From Bacteroidaceae bacterium (GTDB taxonomy: Bacteria > Bacteroidota > Bacteroidia > Bacteroidales > Bacteroidaceae), in the NCBI GenBank assembly GCA_017416805.1, contig JAFQBB010000039.1, positions 62,001 through 126,000 on the forward strand: DNA of 64,000 nt, read 5' to 3'. Below the pieces are notes generated by a model that searched no databases, was not told the DNA's origin, and was given only the letters and a program-made list of their open reading frames with translations. The translations under genes were made by a program, and so were the position numbers. Positions 52,488-60,472 of the stretch are shown here, one piece after another (position 1 is the stretch's first letter; every line of letters begins with the position of its first letter).

Positions 52488-53582
52488 ATGAAGATTAAGG
52501 AAATAGTGAGTGCCCTTGAACGATTCGCGCCACTGCCCTTGCAAGACGGATGGGACAATGCCGGCCTGCAAGTAGGACTGACAGAGGCGGAAGTTACAGG
52601 GGCATTGTTGTGTTTGGACGTGACCGAAGCTGTAGTAGATGAGGCTGTGGCATTGGGGTATAACCTCATAGTGTCGCATCATCCGCTCATTTTCGGTGGG
52701 TTGAAATCCATTACCGGGCGTAATTATGTGGAGCGCTGTGTGCTGAAGGCTATCCGTCATGGGATTGCCATCTGTTCGCATCATACCAACATGGATAATG
52801 CTACGGGAGGGGTGAACTATAAGATTGCAGAGAAACTGGGGCTTGAAAGGGTAAGGATTCTGGCACCCAAAGAGGAGGCATTGCTGAAACTGGTCACTTT
52901 CGTACCGACGGCTCAGGCTGACGAGGTGCGTCAGGCATTGTTTGATGCAGGATGCGGATGCATTGGCGGGTATGATTCATGCAGCTATAATATGGCAGGA
53001 GAGGGGACTTTCCGGGCTGGTGAGGGGTGTAATCCATTTTGTGGTAATGTCGGTGAATTGCATCGCGAGGCGGAAGTCAGAATAGAGACTGTCCTGCCTG
53101 CCTATTTGAAGGGTAAGGTGGTACGGGCACTGTTGGAGGCGCATCCTTATGAAGAACCTGCATACGACCTCTATCCGCTGAAGAACCAGTGGCAACAAGC
53201 GGGTGCGGGAGTTATCGGGGAATTGTCTGATGATATGGCCACGGGTAAGTTCCTGCAATTGGTGAAGGAGACTTTTCAAGCCGAATGTGTGAAAACGAAC
53301 AGATTCAATGGGCAGAGTGTACGCACAGTTGCTTTGTGTGGCGGAAGTGGTGCTTTCCTGCTTCCTCAGGCCATAGGGCAGGGGGCTGATGTCTTCCTGA
53401 CCGGTGAAATCAAGTATCACGATTATTTCGGTCATGAGGATGACCTCTTGATGGTGGAGATTGGTCATTACGAGAGTGAGCAGTACACCATGGAGATATT
53501 CCAGAAAATCATCAAGGAGGCATCTCCTACTTTACCGGTGAGACTGACGAATGTGGATACTAATCCGGTGAGATGCTGTTGA
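52488..53582 (+). CDS. Nif3-like dinuclear metal centre protein (YqfO type)
   Basis: A 364-residue Nif3-family protein. Metal ligands are visible in IVSHHPLIFGG, ICSHHTNMDNA, FLTGEIKYHDYF and IGHYESEQ. Between the two halves of the metal domain lies a PII/CutA-like insertion (about 130-240: VTFVPTAQADEVRQALFDAGCG ... AHPYEEPAYDLYPL), as in the longer YqfO form. The molecular role of the family is not settled; a GTP cyclohydrolase label is carried in databases. The ATG at 52488 matches the family start MKIKEIVSALE. The zinc-ribbon gene follows after 154 bases. Confidence 0.92.
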   Translation: MKIKEIVSALERFAPLPLQDGWDNAGLQVGLTEAEVTGALLCLDVTEAVVDEAVALGYNLIVSHHPLIFGGLKSITGRNYVERCVLKAIRHGIAICSHHTNMDNATGGVNYKIAEKLGLERVRILAPKEEALLKLVTFVPTAQADEVRQALFDAGCGCIGGYDSCSYNMAGEGTFRAGEGCNPFCGNVGELHREAEVRIETVLPAYLKGKVVRALLEAHPYEEPAYDLYPLKNQWQQAGAGVIGELSDDMATGKFLQLVKETFQAECVKTNRFNGQSVRTVALCGGSGAFLLPQAIGQGADVFLTGEIKYHDYFGHEDDLLMVEIGHYESEQYTMEIFQKIIKEASPTLPVRLTNVDTNPVRCC

Positions 53583-53736
53583 GAAATTAAAGAATTAAGA
53601 ATGAAAAATTAAAGGGACAAGCGTATTGGCTTTTATCTCCCCAAGGGAGCGAAAGCTACCTATCTCCCTTTATCTCCAATAAATAACAAAGAACAAAGTA
53701 AACATAAACTTAAAAACCAATAATATAAAAAAACGT

Positions 53737-54561
53737 ATGGCAAGAGAAAAGAAAGATCCTACAGACTTGAGTGTGGAGCAGAAACTGAAAGCTCTCTACC
53801 AGTTGCAAACCATGTTGTCAGAAATTGACAAAATCAAGACTCTTCGCGGCGAACTCCCATTGGAAGTTCAGGACTTGGAAGATGAGGTGGCCGGCCTTAA
53901 TACACGTATTGACAAGATACGTCGTGAAATGGCTGAACTTCGTCAGGGCATTGCTACCAAGCGCAATGAGATTGAGGATGCGAAGGCTTTGATGGCTAAA
54001 TACAAAGAGCAGCAGGATAATGTGCGTAACAACCGTGAGTACGACATGCTGAGCAAAGAGATTGAGTTCCAGACTTTGGAGATTGAACTTTGCGAAAAAC
54101 GTATTCGTGAATATACTGCCGCCGAAAAGAGCAAGGCTGACGATTGTGCACGCAGTGAGGAACAACTGGATGAACGGACCAAAGATTTGGAAATCAAGAG
54201 AGCTGAATTGGAGGAAATCGTATCGGAAACCAAGTTGGAAGAGGAAAAACTGAGAGAGAAAGCAAAAAACCTGGAGGTGACGATTGAACCCCGTCTGCTC
54301 CTGGCTTTCAAACGCATCCGTAAGAACTCACGTAACGGATTGGGTATTGTGTATGTGCAACGCGATGCTTGTGGAGGTTGCTTCAACAAGATTCCGCCCC
54401 AGCGCCAACTCGATATACGTATGCGTAAAAAAATCATTGTGTGTGAGTATTGCGGCCGTATTATGATTGACCCTGAATTGGCAGGCGTAGAGAAGGTGGT
54501 TGAAAAGGATGCTGCTCCTAAGCGCAGAAGCCGTAAAAGTGCAGCCAGCGAAGATAAATAA
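53737..54561 (+). CDS. Coiled-coil protein with C4 zinc ribbon
   Basis: A 274-residue protein with a long antiparallel coiled coil (about 15-185, KIKTLRGELPLEVQDLEDEVAGL ... ) and then a C4 zinc ribbon, C-G-G-C (ACGGCFNKIPPQ) and C-E-Y-C (VCEYCGRIM), ending in a basic tail. It belongs to a family paired with Nif3 in Bacteroidetes and other phyla and thought to bind nucleic acid or the transcription machinery. That binding role is recalled, not shown. It is probably co-transcribed with the Nif3 gene. Confidence 0.88.
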   Translation: MAREKKDPTDLSVEQKLKALYQLQTMLSEIDKIKTLRGELPLEVQDLEDEVAGLNTRIDKIRREMAELRQGIATKRNEIEDAKALMAKYKEQQDNVRNNREYDMLSKEIEFQTLEIELCEKRIREYTAAEKSKADDCARSEEQLDERTKDLEIKRAELEEIVSETKLEEEKLREKAKNLEVTIEPRLLLAFKRIRKNSRNGLGIVYVQRDACGGCFNKIPPQRQLDIRMRKKIIVCEYCGRIMIDPELAGVEKVVEKDAAPKRRSRKSAASEDK

Positions 54562-54610
54562 ATGCTGATGATTTTTTTTATTAGTTGGGGATGTGTCATA
54601 ATTCACTTTT

Positions 54611-54703
54611 CATCCGCAGATTGCGCAGATGACGCAGATTATTCTTTCCTATTATACCCGATAGGTTATAATTTATCTGCGTCATCTGCGTCATCTGCGG
54701 ATG
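54611..54703. repeat. GCAGAT hairpin element
   Basis: Arms 54611-54639 and 54675-54703 (CATCCGCAGAT..., about 27 of 29 paired) are built of ~10-bp GCAGATGACG units. The loop includes TATACCCGATAGGTTATA. It precedes the related element at 54753. Together they fill the 315-base gap between the zinc-ribbon gene and purT. Confidence 0.85.
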
Positions 54704-54752
54704 AAGAATTAAATGGTGGCATTTTTGACACAGCTTCAACTAATATTTTTTT

Positions 54753-54843
54753 TAGGCACGGATTTCACAGATAACACGGATGTTTTTAATTTTATGCCCA
54801 ATGGGTTATAAATTATCCGTGTAATCCGCGAAATCCGTGCCTA
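54753..54843. repeat. GCACGGAT hairpin element
   Basis: Arms 54753-54781 and 54815-54843 (TAGGCACGGATTTCAC..., about 26 of 29 paired). The loop has TTATGCCCAATGGGTTATAA, related to the loop of the element at 54611 although the arms differ. Same arm family as 32301 and 37292. Confidence 0.85.
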
Positions 54844-54876
54844 ATTCTATTTTTGACGCACCCGCTTTTTTTATCA

Positions 54877-56046
54877 TCAATATACTTCCACTTTGGCGGC
54901 TGCAGCCTTACACTTGTCGCGCAAAGCATCAAGGTCGCTACCAAGTGGAGCGTAACAAAGGGTTACACCCATGCGGCGCTTAACGCGGGTAGTGGGCTTG
55001 CCGAAGATGCGGAGGTAGGTGTTCTCCATAGCGCAGACCTCTTCTTCGCCACGATAGCGCGGACGCTCCTGGCTGGCAATGGGTGAGGGGATAACGGCAC
55101 TGGCTCCCATGCGCTCCAGCGTTACACCGGGGATGGGCAGGCCAAGTACGGCACGGCAATGGAGTTCGAACTCGCTGAGGTTTTGTGTACCGGCAAGTGT
55201 CACCATACCTGTGTCGTGTGGACGAGGTGAGAGTTCGCTGAAATAAACACCATCCTTGTTGCTGAGGAAGAACTCTACACCCCAGATACCGGCACCAGTC
55301 AGAGCTTCGGTCACCTTGGCAGCCATCTCTTGTGCGGCTTTCAAATGTTCGTCGCTGATGGGAGCCGGTTGGAAGCTCTCTTGATAGTCACCGCCTTTCT
55401 GGATATGTCCGATAGGGGGACAGAAGAGGGTAGGCCCATTCTTTTGGGTAACGGTAAGCAGGGTAATCTCGCTATCGAAGTGGATGAACTCCTCGATAAT
55501 CATCTCCTTGATGTCGCCACGGCTACCTTCACATCCGTATTCCCAAGCATGGCGGAGGTCGTCAGCTGTCTTGACTAAGGACTGGCCTTTGCCTGATGAG
55601 GACATCAAAGGTTTCACTACGCAGGGGAAACCAATCTCTTTGCTGGCTTCTACCAACTCTTCGTAACTCTTGGCATAGAAGTATTTGGCAGTCTTCAATC
55701 CCAATTCCTTGGCGGCAAGGTCGCGGATGGCCTTACGGTTCATGGTGAAATTGACGGCACGCGCACTGGGTACTACCTGAATGCCCATCTTCTCGCAATC
55801 GTAAAGGCGCTCCGTACGGATAGCTTCGATTTCGGGTACTATCAGGTCTGGTTTATGCTTCTCTACGGCTGCCATCAATGCATCGCCATCGAGCATATCA
55901 AAAACTTCACACTCGTCGGCTACTTGCATAGCTGGTGCACCGACATACGAATCACATGCAACGACGTATTGTCCCTTGCGTTGGGCGGCAATCACGAACT
56001 CCTTACCGAGTTCGCCTGAGCCTAAAAGAAGGATTTTTTTGGTCAT
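54877..56046 (-). CDS. purT: Formate-dependent phosphoribosylglycinamide formyltransferase (GAR transformylase 2)
   Basis: A 389-residue ATP-grasp enzyme that formylates glycinamide ribonucleotide using formate and ATP in purine synthesis. Signatures include [21 protein letters not shown] (N-terminal nucleotide fold), [12 protein letters not shown] (ATP-grasp loop), [32 protein letters not shown] and the end [25 protein letters not shown]. Length is that of the family. It is a single gene. A possible promoter (minus-strand TATATTTG; 56325-56332) lies 280 bases upstream, the gap being filled by repeats. Confidence 0.96.
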   Translation of the reverse strand: MTKKILLLGSGELGKEFVIAAQRKGQYVVACDSYVGAPAMQVADECEVFDMLDGDALMAAVEKHKPDLIVPEIEAIRTERLYDCEKMGIQVVPSARAVNFTMNRKAIRDLAAKELGLKTAKYFYAKSYEELVEASKEIGFPCVVKPLMSSSGKGQSLVKTADDLRHAWEYGCEGSRGDIKEMIIEEFIHFDSEITLLTVTQKNGPTLFCPPIGHIQKGGDYQESFQPAPISDEHLKAAQEMAAKVTEALTGAGIWGVEFFLSNKDGVYFSELSPRPHDTGMVTLAGTQNLSEFELHCRAVLGLPIPGVTLERMGASAVIPSPIASQERPRYRGEEEVCAMENTYLRIFGKPTTRVKRRMGVTLCYAPLGSDLDALRDKCKAAAAKVEVY

Positions 56047-56053
56047 GAGGGGA

Positions 56054-56148
56054 TTTATGAATTATGAATTATCAATTATCAATTATGAATTATGAATTAT
56101 TACTGCGGAACTGATGAGAGCTGTGCTCGAACTGATTATGATTTATTA
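56054..56148. repeat. ATTATGA heptamers and copy C of the 55-bp repeat
   Basis: Seven tandem 7-mers (TTTATGA, ATTATGA, ATTATCA, ...) at 56054-56102 run directly into TACTGCGGAACTGATGAG and CTGTGCTCGAACTGATT (56101-56148), the third copy of the 55-bp repeat. It lies just upstream of purT. Confidence 0.82.
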
Positions 56149-56189
56149 TTTCTTGTCATTTGTGGCTCATTTGAACTCTTTATTCTTTA

Positions 56190-56262
56190 GGACACAGAGA
56201 CGCAGAGACACAGAGTTTTTTTTCAGGTTCAAGGTTTAGGGTTCAAAGTTCAAGGTTCAAAG
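56190..56262. repeat. CACAGAGAC and AAGTTCA low-complexity repeats
   Basis: GACACAGAGACGCAGAGACA at 56190-56215, then 7-bp AAGTTCA/AGGTTCA units at 56225-56262. Otherwise the 335-base gap before purT holds only the possible promoter at 56325-56332. Confidence 0.7.
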
Positions 56263-56381
56263 TAAGCACACAACCTTTCTTTATCTCCCTTTGTCTCCTT
56301 TCATCCTTTAATTCTTTCATTGTTCAAATATACGACTAATTCTGATAGGGGTATTGAAACTGTTTTTATAATTAGTATTTA

Positions 56382-57116
56382 TTAAGAGATTCCGCTTTTA
56401 GGGATTTGTGCCAATGTCTCCGGCTTGCCTACATCGATGAGTTGAAGGCCTGCCTTGGGGACTCCGATGATGGGCACTTTGTCGGCCACTGAGAGGTAGA
56501 AGTCGATGATGGAGAAGCGCGAAGGCCATTCGTCCATGTAGCTCAAAAGAGACTGGCTGAACAGATGGATGCCTGCGAAGGCATACATCTGGCAATCCTC
56601 TACGCGGAGGTTGGGGTAGGGCGACTTCACTTCGCCTGTCTGGAGGTTTGTCCATCCCACGAGCCGGTTGTCTGAAGGGTTGAAGAGCAGGTAGCGTGAG
56701 GTTTTGCGTTCACTTACAAGTAGGGTAGCTCCCTCGGTGGTGGGATGCTGGATATAGAAATCCGCCAAGTTCAGGTTGCTGAAGATATCGACGTTGTGGA
56801 TGAGGAAAGGTGTGCCGTCAGGTGTGAACAAGGGGCCTGCCTGACGGATGCCTCCGCCTGTGTCGAGGAGTGCGGTGCGCTCATCGCTGATGCGTATTGT
56901 CACACCTTCGATGGGATGGTTGGCCACGTAGTCGATTATCTGCTCGCCAAAGTGGTGTACGTTGATGACTATTTCGGTATATCCGCTTCGTGTCAATTTC
57001 TCAAGTACGTGGGCAAGCAGTGGCTTGCCGTTTGCCTCCACCAATGCTTTGGGGCGGGTATCGGTCAACGGTTTCAGACGGGTTCCAAGTCCTGCGGCAA
57101 ATATAAGTGCTTTCAT
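56382..57116 (-). CDS. murU: Sugar-1-phosphate nucleotidyltransferase, MurU-like
   Basis: A 244-residue nucleotidyltransferase. The start MKALIFAAGLGTRLKPLTD with TRPKALVEANGKPLLAHVLEKL is the nucleotidyl-transfer signature (G-x-G-T-R-x9-K-x-x). It probably makes UDP-MurNAc from MurNAc-1-phosphate, since the upstream gene encodes an AmgK-like sugar kinase and the two overlap by 4 bp. AmgK and MurU make the fosfomycin-insensitive recycling bypass in Pseudomonas and many other bacteria. Other sugar specificities remain possible. Confidence 0.78.
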   Translation of the reverse strand: MKALIFAAGLGTRLKPLTDTRPKALVEANGKPLLAHVLEKLTRSGYTEIVINVHHFGEQIIDYVANHPIEGVTIRISDERTALLDTGGGIRQAGPLFTPDGTPFLIHNVDIFSNLNLADFYIQHPTTEGATLLVSERKTSRYLLFNPSDNRLVGWTNLQTGEVKSPYPNLRVEDCQMYAFAGIHLFSQSLLSYMDEWPSRFSIIDFYLSVADKVPIIGVPKAGLQLIDVGKPETLAQIPKSGIS

Positions 57117-58564
57117 TCCAATGTCTTGTGTATTCCTTGTTCGCGATGTGTCAGTTCTACAGTGATGCCAAATCTCTCGTGCAGATGGTGAGCCAGGTGT
57201 TCGGCACTATATACCGAGCGGTGTTGCCCACCTGTACATCCGAAGGAGAACATCAGATTGGTGAATCCGCGTTCGAGGTAGCGCTCCACATGGGCATCGG
57301 CCAGTTTATATACGCTTTCGAGGAAGGTGAGTATTTCTCCGTCTTTTTCCAGAAAGTCTATTACCGGTTGGTCAAGTCCTGTCAGTTGTTTGTACGGTTC
57401 GTATCTGCCAGGGTTGTGGGTGCTCCGACAATCGAATACATAGCCTCCACCATTGCCACTGAGGTCATCAGGTATTCCTTTCTTGTAACTGAAACTGAAG
57501 ATTCTGACCACCAATCCTTCTCTCTTCTTACGATGTTGGTATTCGGGCTTGGCGCATACCTCGGCCAATACTTTACGAAGGTAGGGGAAGTCTCTGAGCG
57601 GGCTTTCTTCTGACTCCATCAGAGACCTGATGTTTTCGACGGCAGGCGGTATGCTTGTCAGGAAATGGGCTTTCTTTTCGAAGTATCCGCGAAAGCCGTA
57701 TGCTCCCAATACCTGCATCAACCGGAAGAGGACAAAGAGTTTCAACTGCTTGTCGAAGTCTCCTCTATCCACGTCGCCTACAAAGGGCTTGGCATGTGTC
57801 AGATAGGTGTCGATAAGGCTATGGCGCAGTTCATCAGAATACTTTGCCGCCGCTTGCCAAAGGAACGAAGCAAGGTCGTAGTAGATGGGACCTCGGCGTC
57901 CGCCTTGGAAGTCAATAAAGCGCGGTTCACCTTCGGGGGTAAGCATCACGTTGCGTGCTTGGAAGTCCCTGTAAAGGAATCCCCAAGAGTATCCGTCCTT
58001 TATGAGTAACAGTTCTGCCAATCGCTCAAACTCCTCTTCCAATCTGACTTCATCAATATCGGCCACGACGGCTTTCAGGAAACAATACTTGAAGTAGTTC
58101 AGGTCGAACATGATGCCTTGGCGGTCAAATTCCGCTTTCGGATAGCACCACTCACCCTTCAGCCCTTCGCCTCCGAGGAACTGCATCTTGGGCAAAAGGG
58201 CTATGGTCTGATGAAGAAGTTCCTGCTCCTTCTCGTCATACAATCCTCCTTTGGCTCGTCCGGGAGCTATGGCATCGAAGAGTGCAATCCTGCCCACATC
58301 TTCCTGCAGGTAGAAGTGTCCGTCTGCACTCAATCCGCTCATTAGCTTTGGCACCGGAAGTCCTTTTGAAGCAAAGTGGCGGGCTATTTCTACAAATGCG
58401 CGGTTTTCAGCCTCGCATGCCCCATAGACGGCAATGAATGTACCCTGTTCCTCATCTTGCAACCGGAGGTATATACGATTGCTTCCCGAACCGGTGATTT
58501 GTTCAACCTTGCCACGGTATTCGGGCAGGTATCTTTGAAGGATATATGGTATGTCTGTTTTCAT
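57113..58564 (-). CDS. amgK: AmgK-like sugar kinase fused to RapZ C-terminal domain
   Basis: A 483-residue two-part protein. Residues about 1-335 are an aminoglycoside-phosphotransferase/AmgK-type kinase (ITGSGSNRIYLRL; catalytic LYRDFQARNVML; metal FIDFQGG). Residues about 345-483 match the RapZ C-terminal domain (FSYKKGIP; FDCRSTHNPGRYEPY; SFGCTGGQHRSVYSAEHLAHHL). In E. coli that part senses glucosamine-6-phosphate and binds RNA, the N-terminal RapZ ATPase being replaced here by a sugar kinase. The ATG at 58564 is preferred because a -7 box (58593-58600) lies just upstream. It overlaps the MurU-like gene by 4 bp. Confidence 0.84.
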   Translation of the reverse strand: MKTDIPYILQRYLPEYRGKVEQITGSGSNRIYLRLQDEEQGTFIAVYGACEAENRAFVEIARHFASKGLPVPKLMSGLSADGHFYLQEDVGRIALFDAIAPGRAKGGLYDEKEQELLHQTIALLPKMQFLGGEGLKGEWCYPKAEFDRQGIMFDLNYFKYCFLKAVVADIDEVRLEEEFERLAELLLIKDGYSWGFLYRDFQARNVMLTPEGEPRFIDFQGGRRGPIYYDLASFLWQAAAKYSDELRHSLIDTYLTHAKPFVGDVDRGDFDKQLKLFVLFRLMQVLGAYGFRGYFEKKAHFLTSIPPAVENIRSLMESEESPLRDFPYLRKVLAEVCAKPEYQHRKKREGLVVRIFSFSYKKGIPDDLSGNGGGYVFDCRSTHNPGRYEPYKQLTGLDQPVIDFLEKDGEILTFLESVYKLADAHVERYLERGFTNLMFSFGCTGGQHRSVYSAEHLAHHLHERFGITVELTHREQGIHKTLE

Positions 58565-58592
58565 GAAATGCTTTCTTGGCATAAACGATAAG

Positions 58593-58600
58593 CAAAGGTA
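58593..58600 (-). promoter_or_regulatory. Bacteroidales -7 box for the sugar-kinase operon
   Basis: CAAAGGTA on the plus strand is TACCTTTG on the minus strand, 29 bases before the ATG at 58564. Confidence 0.55.
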
Positions 58601-58739
58601 GTGTATTTCCGTCAAGTGGCCAAAAGAAAGTTGAATAATGAATAATTAAAAGAATGAAAAAACTTCTGTATCCTATAAAAGGACTTTAGGCGGATGCTGC
58701 ATCTTTTTGGGGAAGGGTCAGGGGGAGCTTCTGATGGCA

Positions 58740-60167
58740 CTACATTAAAGGTGCCAAAAGTCTGAATATGGATTCCTCCATTTTGCGCCAACGTGAGCGT
58801 TTTGCCCAACGTTGGGTGGAGATGTGGGTACAAAATTGTTCGTCTTCGTTGAATATATGGCGCAAACGGGTAGCTGTTTCTGAATCGTACATGAAAGCAT
58901 TGGCTTCGAAATTGTACTCAAAGCTCCGGAAGTCCATATTGGTTGACCCGACGGACGATATGCAATCGTCAATGACCAGCGTCTTTGAGTGGAGGAAACC
59001 ACGATGATAGAAAAGGACTTTGACTCCAGCCTCCATCATGTCGCGCAGGTATGAGCGTGAGCACATCTGTACGATGCGGCTGTCTCCTTTCCACGGGAGC
59101 ATGATGCGTACATCTACCCCTGATAAAGCGGCGGTTTGCAGGGCGGTAAGAATCTGTTCGGTAGGCATAAAATAAGGAGTCTGAATGTAGATATACCGAC
59201 GTGCCCCTGTAATGGCGTGCAGATATCCCAACATGATTTCCTGCCAACGGCCAACGGGTTTGGAGGTCACAATCTGGATGTGGGATTTCCCTTCAGCCTC
59301 TATCGTAGGGAAGTAAGTAGGGTCGTTGATAAGCGCTTGTGTGACGAAGCACCAATCCATCAGGAATACAGTTTGAAGTCCTTGCACGGCTCCACCCTTG
59401 ATGCGGATGGCTGTGTCGCGCCAGTTTCCCCACGAAAGCCCATGCAAGTAGCGGTCGGCCAGGTTCATGCCTCCGATGAATCCTGTTTGGCCGTCAATAA
59501 TGGCTATTTTCCGATGATTGCGGTAGTTCACCCGATTGCTGAAAATGGGGAAATGCACTTTCAAGAAAGGGTACACTTCGATGCCGGCCTCTTTCATGAC
59601 GCGGAAGAAGCGCTTGTTTACATGCCAGCACCCCACATCATCGTACATGATACGGATTTTTACACCCTCACGTGCCTTGCTGATGAGGGCTTCGCGGACA
59701 CGTTGGCCTACGGTATCATCGTTGAAAATATAAAACTCCATGTGGATGTGGTGGCGTGCCTGCCTGATGGATTCAAGCAACGAATCGAGCATGGCTCCTC
59801 CTTGTGTATATACTTCCACCTCGTTTCCTCCAAAAGGCATGGAGCGGTTCATGCGGCGGAAAAGTGAGGCCAATGATTGGCACTCAAGGGGCAAATCGGA
59901 GGGAGGACGTCGCCAATAACCACGCAATGGGCGACGGGCTATGCTGATGAAACTCCGTTTGCTGATAAGTCGCTCCTTGCGTACATTTTGTCCGAAAAAG
60001 AAGTAGAAGACAAGGCCAATGACTGGTAAAAAGACAAGCACCATTATCCAGGCGATGGTCTTCACCGGATGGCGATTGTCAAGAAGCACCACCGTAACTG
60101 TACCCAAAACCATTGTCAGGTAAATGATGTTGAGCCCAATGTTGAATGTATTTGACCAGTCAAGCAT
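58740..60167 (-). CDS. cls: Cardiolipin synthase
   Basis: A 475-residue membrane enzyme of the phospholipase D superfamily. Two N-terminal transmembrane helices (about 8-60) come before two HKD motifs: NHRKIAIIDG (H-x-K-x4-D) and LHSKTLVIDDCISSVGSTNMD. It condenses two phosphatidylglycerols to cardiolipin and glycerol. The length and order fit bacterial ClsA-type proteins. A minus-strand -7 box (TACTTTTG; plus strand CAAAAGTA 60344-60351) lies 177 bases upstream, with an AAGTTCA heptamer array between it and the gene. Confidence 0.94.
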   Translation of the reverse strand: MLDWSNTFNIGLNIIYLTMVLGTVTVVLLDNRHPVKTIAWIMVLVFLPVIGLVFYFFFGQNVRKERLISKRSFISIARRPLRGYWRRPPSDLPLECQSLASLFRRMNRSMPFGGNEVEVYTQGGAMLDSLLESIRQARHHIHMEFYIFNDDTVGQRVREALISKAREGVKIRIMYDDVGCWHVNKRFFRVMKEAGIEVYPFLKVHFPIFSNRVNYRNHRKIAIIDGQTGFIGGMNLADRYLHGLSWGNWRDTAIRIKGGAVQGLQTVFLMDWCFVTQALINDPTYFPTIEAEGKSHIQIVTSKPVGRWQEIMLGYLHAITGARRYIYIQTPYFMPTEQILTALQTAALSGVDVRIMLPWKGDSRIVQMCSRSYLRDMMEAGVKVLFYHRGFLHSKTLVIDDCISSVGSTNMDFRSFEYNFEANAFMYDSETATRLRHIFNEDEQFCTHISTQRWAKRSRWRKMEESIFRLLAPLM

Positions 60168-60176
60168 ATTCCTTTA

Positions 60177-60247
60177 TTTAAAGTTTAAAGTTCAAGGTTT
60201 AAAGTTCAAGGTTCAAGGTTCAAAGTTCAAGGTTCAAGGTTCAAAGC
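60177..60247. repeat. AAGTTCA/AAGGTTC heptamer array
   Basis: About ten 7-bp units AGTTTAA, AGTTCAA and GGTTCAA. With the two promoters at 60344 and 60440 this is all that is seen in the 305-base gap between cls and uvrA. Confidence 0.82.
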
Positions 60248-60343
60248 TGATTCTGTCAGCAAGTTGGCGAATAGCGAACAGAAAAGACCTTCCGGCATCG
60301 AATCTTCACCCTTCATTCTTCACTCTTCACTTTTACGGCTCTA

Positions 60344-60351
60344 CAAAAGTA
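60344..60351 (-). promoter_or_regulatory. Possible -7 box for cls
   Basis: CAAAAGTA on the plus strand is TACTTTTG on the minus strand, matching TAnnTTTG, upstream of the heptamer array. Confidence 0.4.
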
Positions 60352-60439
60352 ACGGAAAGGGGGATAAGATGATGCAAACATTAACATCAATTAAACATGA
60401 AGTGTAAACAGGGATATGAGTCGTGTGGAAAAAATATCG

Positions 60440-60447
60440 TAACTTTG
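60440..60447 (+). promoter_or_regulatory. Bacteroidales -7 box for uvrA
   Basis: TAACTTTG fits TAnnTTTG and is 26 bases before the ATG at 60473. No LexA-type box was recognised. Confidence 0.55.
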
Positions 60448-60472
60448 CAACTTCAATGCAATTCAAGAAGAG

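Noticed and set aside
60124..60372. 82-codon plus-strand frame
   Set aside because: It is made from the AAGTTCA heptamer array (KFKVQGSK repeats) and overlaps the cls promoter region.
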